Assembly: GCA_015231885.1 (NCBI GenBank)
Contig: JADGAT010000031.1
Span: 1-52,614 of the forward strand
Direction of reading: 5' to 3'
DNA: 52,614 bases
Source: SAR324 cluster bacterium
GTDB lineage: Bacteria; SAR324; NAC60-12
Below the pieces are notes generated by a model. The model was not told the origin of the DNA, ran no database searches, and saw only the letters and a program-made list of their open reading frames with translations. Numbering within the stretch: the stretch's first letter is position 1; every line of letters begins with the position of its first letter. This document shows, piece after piece, positions 36,295 through 43,656 of this stretch. The translations under genes and the position numbers were made by a program.

Positions 36295-37332
36295 TCAACG
36301 ACACTTCATTTGATACCAAATACCCGAGTTTTCTGTATCAGCAATTTGAATGCGATATAATTCTGGAATTTGGGGTGCTACTTTTTCATAAATCCAATCA
36401 GCAAGTGTTGGTAAATGGGTCGCATTCAGTCCATTGACCTGATGCAAAGGATGATGATCTAACTCTTTGTAATAGGGTTGAAATGAATCCTTAATTTCTC
36501 CAAAATCCCGCGTCCATCCCATCGTCGCATCCAGTGTTCCTTGAATACAAAGCCGAACCACATAAGTATGCCCCATCGGCCCATACTCCCCAAGGATTGC
36601 GCTATCCATCGAAAATTCTTTAAAACAGTCCCATAATTTGCCTGTATACGAGCTGCCAACAGAATTAGTTTCGTACACCGTGACTGAGACCAACAATGGA
36701 ATGACTGTTTTTAATTTTTTCCATAGCCAGGCACTTAAATTTTCGGAAGTGGGATTCTCAAGACCATCTATATCATTGAGTAATCTGCAATGAAGTTGTT
36801 CATATAATGGCTGAAACTGTTCCAGCAGCTGCTCATATTCTAGGAGCTCCTGTTCAGGATCGCCTTCCCATGTCAAAATTATTTTAAAGTTGTGACCGTG
36901 CAAACGCCCACACTTATGTCCTTCGGGCACATTAGGCAAAAAATGAGCAGAATGTAAAATAAACTCCTGAGAAAACTGAAATCTCCCATCATCTGCCATC
37001 CTTACATTTTTTTTTGTGTCCTGTAACTCCAGCACCACTGAATCATCCAATCTTGCTTGTTCATGAGCCCATTTGAGTAGATTGGAGCTAGTTGGATTTT
37101 CCAGAGGAATTGACTCGTTCAGGTATTGGTAGTCCAGCGAAGCAAAAAGAGGATGCATTTTCTTATCTAGCTCCGCAAACACAATATCTTCATTCTGCTT
37201 TTCTGAATGAATTGCTGCTGTCAATACAAAAGAATGCCCATGCAAGCGAGAAGTTCGATGGTCTTTTGCTATTCCTCCAAGACGGCGTGCTGCTTCAAAT
37301 CGGTATTTTCTAAAAAATTGGATATTAGTCAT
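36295..37332 (-). CDS. Triple PTPS/QueD-like (T-fold) single-chain protein
   Basis: Three 6-pyruvoyl-tetrahydropterin-synthase-like units lie in one 345-aa chain. Unit 1 (~1-112) has His31 and His33 but Arg16 where the first zinc His belongs. Unit 2 (~117-232) is the only one with all three zinc His (130, 145, 147) and the catalytic Cys141. Unit 3 (~238-345) lacks the zinc site (Met253 in place of one His) but keeps 'LDHH' (291-294), the Asp-His element that units 1 ('LDYQ') and 2 ('LHCR') have lost. Normal enzymes are trimers/hexamers of ~120-140 aa subunits with shared active sites, so this may be a single-chain pseudo-trimer with one composite site. The product is unclear (queuosine or pterin pathway). 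The start overlaps the preceding gene's stop by 4 bases. Confidence 0.8.
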   Translation of the reverse strand: MTNIQFFRKYRFEAARRLGGIAKDHRTSRLHGHSFVLTAAIHSEKQNEDIVFAELDKKMHPLFASLDYQYLNESIPLENPTSSNLLKWAHEQARLDDSVVLELQDTKKNVRMADDGRFQFSQEFILHSAHFLPNVPEGHKCGRLHGHNFKIILTWEGDPEQELLEYEQLLEQFQPLYEQLHCRLLNDIDGLENPTSENLSAWLWKKLKTVIPLLVSVTVYETNSVGSSYTGKLWDCFKEFSMDSAILGEYGPMGHTYVVRLCIQGTLDATMGWTRDFGEIKDSFQPYYKELDHHPLHQVNGLNATHLPTLADWIYEKVAPQIPELYRIQIADTENSGIWYQMKCR

Positions 37333-38078
37333 GATAACACTTCTCCCATTTGATGGGCCAATTTACGAATCATTCGAATCAAATTTTTCCTTTGTTCTAG
37401 CCGTTCTTGCAACTCTGAACAATCTACAAGCTTTTTTGTTTCCTTGGTCAATTCCAGAAATGTTCGATGAATTTCAATTTCATTCATTTTGTAATGGAGT
37501 TCAGAAGGTTCTTGTTTGTCTGTCAGCTGCAAATCCGACTCCCGTTTTTTCTTTAAAACCTTGCGAAGATCTCGAATAGACGCCGAAGATTTTTTCCCAC
37601 AGGCATCTTGCCAAATGGCCTCTCGGTCTTCATGGGTTCCACAATTACTCAACAAATAGGCCCCTGAAGCCGTATAGCGATTGATCAATTCGGGCCGATC
37701 TTCATACACTTCTGCTACTTTTTTGCACTGCATTGCCGAAGAATAGGGCATATTCACATTCTCAACATACCAGGCCTTGATCTGATCTGTTGACAATTTA
37801 GATTCTTTTAGAAGCTTATGCAGAGCTATTAGATGCACCCCCAGTAAGAAATAGTCATCTGCAATATTTTCAATATATTGATTGATCTTGTCAACAATCC
37901 TCTGTGCCTGTGACGTATTCTGCAAGACCACATCCTGACCAAGTTCCGGATCGTAATATGGAATCGAAAAATCTGTTTGACGCTGTCCTACAGACAGAGG
38001 TGTTTTTTGATCCGATGCCAGACCATCCTTTGGGATATCACTTTGGGAAGTCAAATCAAAATTCAATGTTTTAGCCAT
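37329..38078 (-). CDS. ParA-associated protein, possible DNA-binding partner (249 aa)
   Basis: A soluble, charged protein with a disordered first ~50 residues, a helical core (~62-190; 'LGVHLIALHKLLKESKLSTDQIKAWYVENVNMPYSSAMQCKKVAEVY' reads like a DUF3102-type helical segment) and a coiled-coil-like C-terminus (~205-245). It starts 4 bases after the parA stop with a GGATTGAGAAG lead, so it is probably the adaptor/ParB-equivalent of that ATPase; no ParB nuclease motif is visible. The open frame goes to a TTG at 38105, but ATG 38078 is better. Its stop overlaps the ATG of the triple PTPS gene. Confidence 0.55.
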   Translation of the reverse strand: MAKTLNFDLTSQSDIPKDGLASDQKTPLSVGQRQTDFSIPYYDPELGQDVVLQNTSQAQRIVDKINQYIENIADDYFLLGVHLIALHKLLKESKLSTDQIKAWYVENVNMPYSSAMQCKKVAEVYEDRPELINRYTASGAYLLSNCGTHEDREAIWQDACGKKSSASIRDLRKVLKKKRESDLQLTDKQEPSELHYKMNEIEIHRTFLELTKETKKLVDCSELQERLEQRKNLIRMIRKLAHQMGEVLS

Positions 38079-38082
38079 CTTC

Positions 38083-38853
38083 TCAATCCTTTCCTTTTTC
38101 GGCAATTCTCATCAAAATTTCTTTACACAGCGCATCATACATCAAAGCTCCTTTGGTTTTCCCTTTTTTATAATCAAAAATACTTTGATGGTAGGCAGGA
38201 GCTTCCTGAATAGAAACCGACTCTTCCACCACGCTTTCAAACATAAGATCTGGCCAGCGCTCGCTCAATCCAGTCATCACCGTTTTCGAAATATTGGTAC
38301 GAATGTTATACCGAGTGATTGCAATCCCTAAAACTTCTGCGTGACACAATCCGCGCGCATCATTTTTCAGATCCTCAATATAGGTCATCACCTGGTCGCA
38401 ACCACTGAATCCCAGGTAGTCTGTGACAACAGGAACGATCACATAGTCGACATACATTAAAATGTTTTCATTGACTTCATTCCAGCTGGGAGCACAATCA
38501 AAAATAATGACACTCTGATCCAAAGGTTCCAGCAAATTTTTTAAAATACTTTCACGAAAACGAGAACTGCTGATATAACGTGCTGCAGCCACCATGCCTT
38601 TGCCGCCAGATGGTAAGAATGAGAAATATTGATTGACATCTATAAATTGAAATTCCTTTATTTCTCCCAAAACCAGGTTTGCCAGGTTGCATACATGGTC
38701 ACGCTGAAAAATTGTTGTTACATTCGCTTGCATGTCTGAGTCTATCAATAACACATCGCGGTTTGCTTTCGATATTCTATCTGCTAAATTGACGGAAAGG
38801 ACGGTTTTTCCCTGGCCTCCTTTCATGGACATGACTGCAATTTTAATGGACAC
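38083..38853 (-). CDS. ParA-family ATPase
   Basis: A 256-aa MinD/ParA-type ATPase: deviant Walker A 'KGGQGKTVLSVNLA' near residues 11-24, 'DSDMQANVTT' (switch I), and Walker B/'IIFDCAPSWNEVNENIL' near 112-128. No N-terminal HTH, so it is like small chromosomal/positioning ParA proteins rather than plasmid type Ia. Such ATPases move plasmids, chromosomes or protein cargo over the nucleoid. It is followed 4 bases later by its likely partner, and preceded by the Xer-like gene (54 bases). With no origin or ParB here, cargo positioning or a mobile-element role are both possible. Confidence 0.85.
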   Translation of the reverse strand: MSIKIAVMSMKGGQGKTVLSVNLADRISKANRDVLLIDSDMQANVTTIFQRDHVCNLANLVLGEIKEFQFIDVNQYFSFLPSGGKGMVAAARYISSSRFRESILKNLLEPLDQSVIIFDCAPSWNEVNENILMYVDYVIVPVVTDYLGFSGCDQVMTYIEDLKNDARGLCHAEVLGIAITRYNIRTNISKTVMTGLSERWPDLMFESVVEESVSIQEAPAYHQSIFDYKKGKTKGALMYDALCKEILMRIAEKGKD

Positions 38854-38907
38854 GTATGTACCTCTTTTGATGATTAATAAATTAGAAAGTTATTGCGCTG
38901 TTTTTCT

Positions 38908-39843
38908 TTATTGCGGTAAAACTATTCCCTTGTCTACGTGGTGACGGCCCCTAGGATGAAACTGATGAAACGATTGAAAATAATCGGGGGCATTCACGTG
39001 TGCATATTGTGATGTTGCATCTAATGCAACGTACCCAAATAATAATTTAATACTCGTCAAATCCATCCCGCTTTGAATCAAATGCATTGCAAATGAATGC
39101 CGCAACATACGTGGATTAATATTTGTTTGAATTCCTGCACGTCGGGCATGTTTTTTAACCATATTCCAAAATCCAATACGGGTCATACGAACCCCGTTAC
39201 GGTTTGGAAACAAGCAGGCATCATTTTTATTCAGTAGACGAGGGAGACGTGCTGTGTCCAGATAGCTTGTCAATATTTCAACAGCCTTTGATGTCACTGG
39301 TACCATTCGCTCACGTTTACCACGGACTTTTAGAAAGCCCAAGTCGAGAAAAAGATCTTCAATGTCTAAATTGAGCAATTCTTTGATTTTAAGGCCACTG
39401 GAATAAGAAAGTTCCAAAAGAGCACGATCCCGAAGGCCTAGATAGTGATTCAAGGAAGGAGCTTCCAGCAATGCCACGATTTCTTCTGGAGGAAGCATCT
39501 CTGGAGGAGTATACTCAATTTCTGGAAACTTGATCAAATCCAAAGGACTCATGCTAATCAATCCTTGTTGCTCCAGATAATCAAAAAAGAGTCGTAACGA
39601 AGAAAGATGCCGGGCAACTGTTCGAGGTTTTACAGACTCCTCTAAGACTTGAGCATACGCTTGGATATGTTCCGACGTCAATTTTTGAAGATGAGGCAGT
39701 GAAAAATCATCATCCCCTTCCAGCCATTTTTTAAATCGCAATAAATCGAGACGATGATTTTGAATGCTGTTCAAAGAATACTTTTTAGTTTGCAGATATT
39801 CAATAAATTGTAAGAATACATGGTCCATATGCAGCACATCCAA
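38908..39843 (-). CDS. XerC/XerD-like tyrosine recombinase with altered catalytic residues
   Basis: The 311-aa chain aligns with E. coli XerD along its full length: an N-terminal SAM-like core-binding domain (~8-95) and the catalytic domain, ending 'FHQFHPRGR' as Xer proteins do. Against XerD, catalytic Arg148 is Lys ('SSGLKIKELL'), His244 is Arg ('NPRMLRHSF') and His270 is Tyr ('LLFGYVALDA'), while the Lys, second Arg ('LRH') and nucleophile Tyr ('SQYAHV') remain. The hairpin with the catalytic Lys is two residues shorter ('RGKRERMVP'). It may be inactive, or a DNA-binding paralogue working with a true XerC/D elsewhere. First gene before parA. Confidence 0.85.
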   Translation of the reverse strand: MDVLHMDHVFLQFIEYLQTKKYSLNSIQNHRLDLLRFKKWLEGDDDFSLPHLQKLTSEHIQAYAQVLEESVKPRTVARHLSSLRLFFDYLEQQGLISMSPLDLIKFPEIEYTPPEMLPPEEIVALLEAPSLNHYLGLRDRALLELSYSSGLKIKELLNLDIEDLFLDLGFLKVRGKRERMVPVTSKAVEILTSYLDTARLPRLLNKNDACLFPNRNGVRMTRIGFWNMVKKHARRAGIQTNINPRMLRHSFAMHLIQSGMDLTSIKLLFGYVALDATSQYAHVNAPDYFQSFHQFHPRGRHHVDKGIVLPQ

Positions 39844-39912
39844 TGTGTATTTTTATCCCTTAAATCATAAATTGCTTGGTTATGACTCCATTTTCATAAG
39901 AAATCCAAGTCG

Positions 39913-39942
39913 TGTACAAGACAAGAAACACTTTAATATAAA
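39913..39942 (+). promoter_or_regulatory. Weak promoter-like pair upstream of gshA
   Basis: TGTACA (39913-39918) and TATAAA (39937-39942) are 18 bases apart. Four of six -35 and five of six -10 positions fit; a candidate only. Confidence 0.3.
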
Positions 39943-39984
39943 GATTTAATTCACAACAACAATCTAGAATTGATACTGGTTAAG

Positions 39985-41343
39985 ATGAAATTTTTTGAAC
40001 TGGAAGAATATTTTCTACAACATTTGAAGCCTGATTCCGATAATCCAGCAAATCAACTGCTTGGATTAGAGTATGAGAATTTCGTTCTTCAGCCCACCAA
40101 CTCAGAAGTCTCAAAATATCAACCGCTTCCAATGGAAGGACAGCCTGGTGTATATCAAATACTCTCAAACATTCATGATTTTGGTCAACAAAAGGGCATC
40201 CAATGGACAAAGCACTATGAAGGAAAACAATTAGTCAGTTTATCCAATGACAATAAGCAAAGTATCACGATTGAGCCTGGAGGACAAATTGAATTTGCTG
40301 GTACTCCTTTAGCGTCTCTTCATGCCATTGAAGATGAATTAACCTTGTACCTGGAACAGCTTTTTCATGCAACTGAACAGTGCGGCAGCAGGGTTCTCCC
40401 TATCGGAGTCATGCCCTTGTTTCCATTGCATGACATTCCTCTTGTCGACAAACAGCGTTACCATATCATGTTTCCCCACATGAAAAAAGTGGGGACTCAT
40501 GGACAACTCATGATGAAAGCAACAGCGAGCACCCAAGTGAGTGTCGATTATTTTTCCAAAGAAGACTTAGAGCACAAATTTGTGTTTTTTAATCGGCTTT
40601 CCCCATTCTTGACGGCAATCTTTGCAAACAGCCCGCTCTTTGATGGGAAAAAAACAAATTTTCTTTCTTTCCGTGCGAGAATTTGGCAAGACACCGATCC
40701 TGTTCGATCAGGATTACCAGAAGCCTTTTTACAGGAAAAATTTCAATTAGACGATTATATCCAATGGACTCTGAACGCCTCGCCTTATTATCTGACACGT
40801 GATGACCGTATTATTCCACTAACTCATATATCATTCAAAGAACTCATGGCAGGTCAAAATCCTGAGATTGAAGTAACATTTGATGATTGGAAACAACATT
40901 TAGGTATGATATTTCCTGATGCTCGAATCAAAAATATTATTGAGATGCGTGTCACAGATGCCCTACTCCCTAGCGATTCTATTGCCATTCCGGCATTACT
41001 GAAAGCTTTAGTATATTATGAGGAAGTATTTGAAAAAGTATACTCCCTTCTAATGGATTTGCCGCTCAATGATTTTGCTATATATCGAGCAGCGGCGGCT
41101 AAAGAAGGGCTGCATGCGCATGTCAACCATGTAAGCTTTGCAAAGATCTCTCGACAAATATTTGAACTGGCTCTGAATTCTTTGGGCTCCGAAAATGAAA
41201 CCTGGCTTATTCCTTATTTTGATAAATATACAAAAAATGGGCAGACTCCGGCGGACCACATCTTAAAAGATTTTGATTCCAAGGCAAACGGAGATATTTG
41301 GAAATGGGCAGACCTGTACTTAGCTAAGTCTACTCTCATTTAG
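39985..41343 (+). CDS. gshA: Glutamate-cysteine ligase (plant/alpha-proteobacterial type)
   Basis: It joins glutamate and cysteine, the first step of glutathione synthesis. The 452-aa chain belongs to the GCS2/plant-type class: 'LGLEYENFVL', 'SITIEPGGQIEFAGTPLASLHAIEDEL', 'MMKATASTQVSVDYFSKEDLEHKF', 'ANSPLFDGKKTNFLSFRARIWQDTDPVRSGLP'. The alternative TTG at 39970 has no ribosome binding site; ATG 39985 fits better, though its GGTTAAG lead is weak. gshB is not in the window. A palindromic repeat begins on top of its stop codon. Confidence 0.92.
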   Translation: MKFFELEEYFLQHLKPDSDNPANQLLGLEYENFVLQPTNSEVSKYQPLPMEGQPGVYQILSNIHDFGQQKGIQWTKHYEGKQLVSLSNDNKQSITIEPGGQIEFAGTPLASLHAIEDELTLYLEQLFHATEQCGSRVLPIGVMPLFPLHDIPLVDKQRYHIMFPHMKKVGTHGQLMMKATASTQVSVDYFSKEDLEHKFVFFNRLSPFLTAIFANSPLFDGKKTNFLSFRARIWQDTDPVRSGLPEAFLQEKFQLDDYIQWTLNASPYYLTRDDRIIPLTHISFKELMAGQNPEIEVTFDDWKQHLGMIFPDARIKNIIEMRVTDALLPSDSIAIPALLKALVYYEEVFEKVYSLLMDLPLNDFAIYRAAAAKEGLHAHVNHVSFAKISRQIFELALNSLGSENETWLIPYFDKYTKNGQTPADHILKDFDSKANGDIWKWADLYLAKSTLI

Positions 41344-41503
41344 GGCTCGTGCAGAAATAACGTTGACAAAGATGAGGAAGTATTTTTTCTTGGCTACAAG
41401 GCGTCTTCAATTGTGCATACTGGAGTATGTGCCTTTGAAGACAACACCGTAGACGAGGAAAAAGACAAGTCATCTGTAAAGGTTATTTATGTACGAGCCC
41501 TTA
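41341..41503 (+). repeat. Dispersed palindromic (MITE-like) repeat, copy 2
   Basis: A ~163-bp element with terminal inverted repeats: the first ~21 bases (TAGGGCTCGTGCAG...) are the inverse of the last ~21. The centre is palindromic too (GCATACT/AGTATG around 41415-41430), so the whole element can fold into one long hairpin. It is over 90% identical to copy 3, and its first half matches the partial copy at 1-75. The left end overlaps the gshA stop codon. No reading frame of consequence. Confidence 0.85.
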
Positions 41504-41540
41504 GGAAGGCGAAAATAATAACATGCGAAAGTTACGCAGG

Positions 41541-41626
41541 ATTTTCATCGAGATTCAAGGCGTTTTATTGGGCGCATAGCTTGTTGCTATGTAACCGATA
41601 AAGCAACGCAGAGGATCGTTGAAAAG
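41541..41626. repeat. Imperfect ~85-bp palindrome of a second type
   Basis: The left arm (41541-41580, ending GGCGCATAGC) and the right arm (from GCTATGTAACC at 41586) are imperfect reverse complements around a 5-base loop TTGTT. It differs in sequence from copies 2 and 3, but has the same palindromic build, so it may be a second repeat family. Confidence 0.6.
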
Positions 41627-41803
41627 ACAAGTAGATTTGCTAATTTATTGTCTGAGTATTTCTTTGAACAGATACCACCATCAAAAACCTCCAGGTTAAC
41701 GGTGCCTGATTTCAAGCAAGCAACCGTTTAAACTTGTTTTTATTCATATATTCAAAATATATATTGACTACAGGGGATATTTGAACAATGCACCACTTTT
41801 CGA

Positions 41804-41969
41804 CTAAGGATTCGTGCAGAAATAACGTTGACAAAGATGAGGAAGTATTTTTTCCTGGCTACAAGGCGTCTTCAATTGTGCATACTGGAGTATGTGCCTT
41901 TGAAGACAACACCGTAGACGAGGAAAAAGACAAGTCATCTGTAAAGGTTATTTCTGTACGAGTCCTAAG
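41804..41969 (+). repeat. Dispersed palindromic (MITE-like) repeat, copy 3
   Basis: A ~166-bp near-identical copy of the element at 41341-41503, in the same orientation. Terminal inverted repeats: CTAAGGATTCGTGCAG... at the left, mirrored by ...CTGTACGAGTCCTAAG at the right. It ends 30 bases before the ATG of the Ser/Gly-rich lipoprotein, so it may influence that gene. Confidence 0.85.
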
Positions 41970-41998
41970 ACAAAACCACAGATAAAAATGGAGGCCCC

Positions 41999-43585
41999 AT
42001 GAAAACTAAAACCTTGTTTCTGATACTATCTTCTGTCCTCCTGTCTCTTGTCCTGACAATCCCGGCTTGTTCCCCATCGGTAGATTGTCAAGAAGATGCA
42101 GAAAATGTAGAATGCGATGTGACTGCGGGAGGAATCGATAAAGAAGGGCTCCAACAGGGAAAAAGCGGCGGGGGTGGTAGCGGCGGAGGAAGCAGCTCCT
42201 CAACGGCAGGAAGCTCTTCCAGCAGTTCTACTTCTGCAGCAGGAGTTTCTTCCACAGAAGCAGGTACTGCGGCTGGGGCGAGTGCGACGGGAGCAGGAGG
42301 CGCGGCTGGGGCTGGAATTGCCGGAGTCAGTCTAGGCACAATAGGAGCTGTTGGCGGTGGAGTTGTTGTCGTTGGTGCGGCTGCCGGGGGAGGTGGCGGC
42401 TCTGGAGGTGGCGGTTCTTCATCCGGAAGCGGAGATTCAGGGACCGCTCTAAAAGGCAGCTCCGGAGACATCCGGGTCAACCTACGTTGGTCCGGCTGCC
42501 AGGATCTGGATCTTGCTGTCACGGATCCTTGTCAAAATCAAATTAGTTTTTTTAATACTTCTGCTACTTGCGATAACAGAGAAGGAACCCTGGACGTTGA
42601 TGCCAATGTTTCCAGCTGCAGTGATGATCCTCAAGAGAACATCTTTTGGGCAACAGCCCCTTCCGGAGACTACACCGTGGGCGTGGTAAATAACAGCGGC
42701 AGCCCCGAGGAAACACCGTTCATTGTCACTGTTGAAAAACAAGGAGTGAGAGAAGAATTTTCAGGGAAAACCACTGATACTTCGATTACTGTAACCAGTT
42801 TCACTCTTGAGGGAGAGCAATCTACGGTAACAACCACCACAACCACCACAACCACTCTTGTGACTGTCAGTGATGACCATGGGGACACACGAGAAAGTGC
42901 CACAGAAATTCAAGCAGGCTCTTCCCTCTCCGGTGAAATGGACTCAGCCGACGACATTGATTATTTTCAAATCACGCTTTCCGAATTTGGGGTATTGACC
43001 CTTCAAACAACAGGAAGTTTAGATACAATAGGCTCCCTGGAAGACATCAATGGTACGACGACAGACGGTGATGATGATGGCGGAGCATCAGGAAATTTTT
43101 TAATCAGCAGAGAACTCAGTGCTGGAACCTACTACATCAAAGTCACTGCTTTTTCCGGCGGTACAGGAAGTTACACCTTACAGGCAGATTTTAATGCAGG
43201 AGCAACTGCGACCACAACAACTTCCACTACCACGACGACAACGACCAGTGCGACAACCACTACGATCAACACAGGAATCCCCACCATCGGAGTATCCAGT
43301 TCCACTTACACTTTTAGTCATATCCTTGGTGTTACCAGTTGTAATCAATCCATTGGGACACTCGATATTACCAATACAGGCACAGGAACCCTGAACTGGT
43401 CCATCAGCTCGACTGTCCCCAGCTGGCTCGTTATTTCCGCAACATCTGGCACCGCACCTTCCCAGGTCACACTTGAATTCAACTGCACAGAAACCAGCTC
43501 GGTGCAAACGACCCTTACCATCACGGGGACAGATGCCACCAATTCACCAGTCCAGGTTACCATTACTGGAAACATCAGTACATAG
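41999..43585 (+). CDS. Large modular Ser/Gly/Thr-rich surface lipoprotein (528 aa)
   Basis: The lipoprotein signal has lipobox 'IPAC' (Cys24). Then come low-complexity Gly/Ser/Ala-rich runs (~55-150, including a hydrophobic 'AGAGIAGVSLGTIGAVGGGVVVVGAAA'); a DUF2135-like beta domain (~158-265, 'IRVNLRWSGCQDLDLAVTDPCQN'); a poly-Thr linker; a PPC (pre-peptidase C-terminal)-like domain (~295-395, 'DDIDYFQITLSEFG...GTYYIKVTAFSGGTGSYTLQ'); a second poly-Thr linker; and a C-terminal BACON-like beta domain ('SIGTLDITNTGTGTLNWSISS'). This is a cell-surface or outer-membrane display protein, possibly an adhesin. GGAGG lies 4 bases before ATG. Confidence 0.75.
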   Translation: MKTKTLFLILSSVLLSLVLTIPACSPSVDCQEDAENVECDVTAGGIDKEGLQQGKSGGGGSGGGSSSSTAGSSSSSSTSAAGVSSTEAGTAAGASATGAGGAAGAGIAGVSLGTIGAVGGGVVVVGAAAGGGGGSGGGGSSSGSGDSGTALKGSSGDIRVNLRWSGCQDLDLAVTDPCQNQISFFNTSATCDNREGTLDVDANVSSCSDDPQENIFWATAPSGDYTVGVVNNSGSPEETPFIVTVEKQGVREEFSGKTTDTSITVTSFTLEGEQSTVTTTTTTTTTLVTVSDDHGDTRESATEIQAGSSLSGEMDSADDIDYFQITLSEFGVLTLQTTGSLDTIGSLEDINGTTTDGDDDGGASGNFLISRELSAGTYYIKVTAFSGGTGSYTLQADFNAGATATTTTSTTTTTTTSATTTTINTGIPTIGVSSSTYTFSHILGVTSCNQSIGTLDITNTGTGTLNWSISSTVPSWLVISATSGTAPSQVTLEFNCTETSSVQTTLTITGTDATNSPVQVTITGNIST

Positions 43586-43591
43586 ATCCTT

Positions 43592-43611
43592 GAGGCAGCA
43601 TCTGCTGCCTC
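43592..43611 (+). terminator. Terminator-like hairpin after the lipoprotein gene
   Basis: GAGGCAGCA (43592-43600) and TGCTGCCTC (43603-43611) are perfect complements with a very short loop. There is no strong T tract, only a pyrimidine-rich stretch, so the call is tentative. Confidence 0.4.
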
Positions 43612-43656
43612 CACACCTCATTTCCGCATTTCCTCATTTAGCATTAGAGTGCTACA

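Larger units (their letters stand above)
41344..41998. other. Repeat-filled intergenic region
   Basis: About 655 bases between gshA and the Ser/Gly-rich lipoprotein. It contains repeat copies 2 and 3 and a different palindrome at 41541-41626. The remaining ~180 bases (41627-41803) are AT-rich with no gene; short frames here lie inside the repeats and are not credible. Confidence 0.75.

Noticed and set aside
36295..39843. Plasmid or phage integration
   Set aside because: ParA and a tyrosine recombinase suggest it, but there is no tRNA target, att repeat, replication gene or phage structural gene in the region, and neighbours are ordinary chromosomal genes.
41341..41969. CRISPR array
   Set aside because: The repeats are two ~165-bp palindromic copies 300 bases apart, not short regularly spaced repeats; no cas genes.
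41413..41985. 62- and 65-codon frames in the gshA-lipoprotein gap
   Set aside because: They are the same frame inside the two repeat copies, so they reflect repeat sequence rather than genes.
42088..42522. 144-aa Pro/Ala-rich antisense frame
   Set aside because: Arises from the reverse complement of the Gly/Ser/Ala-rich codons of the lipoprotein gene; low-complexity shadow.
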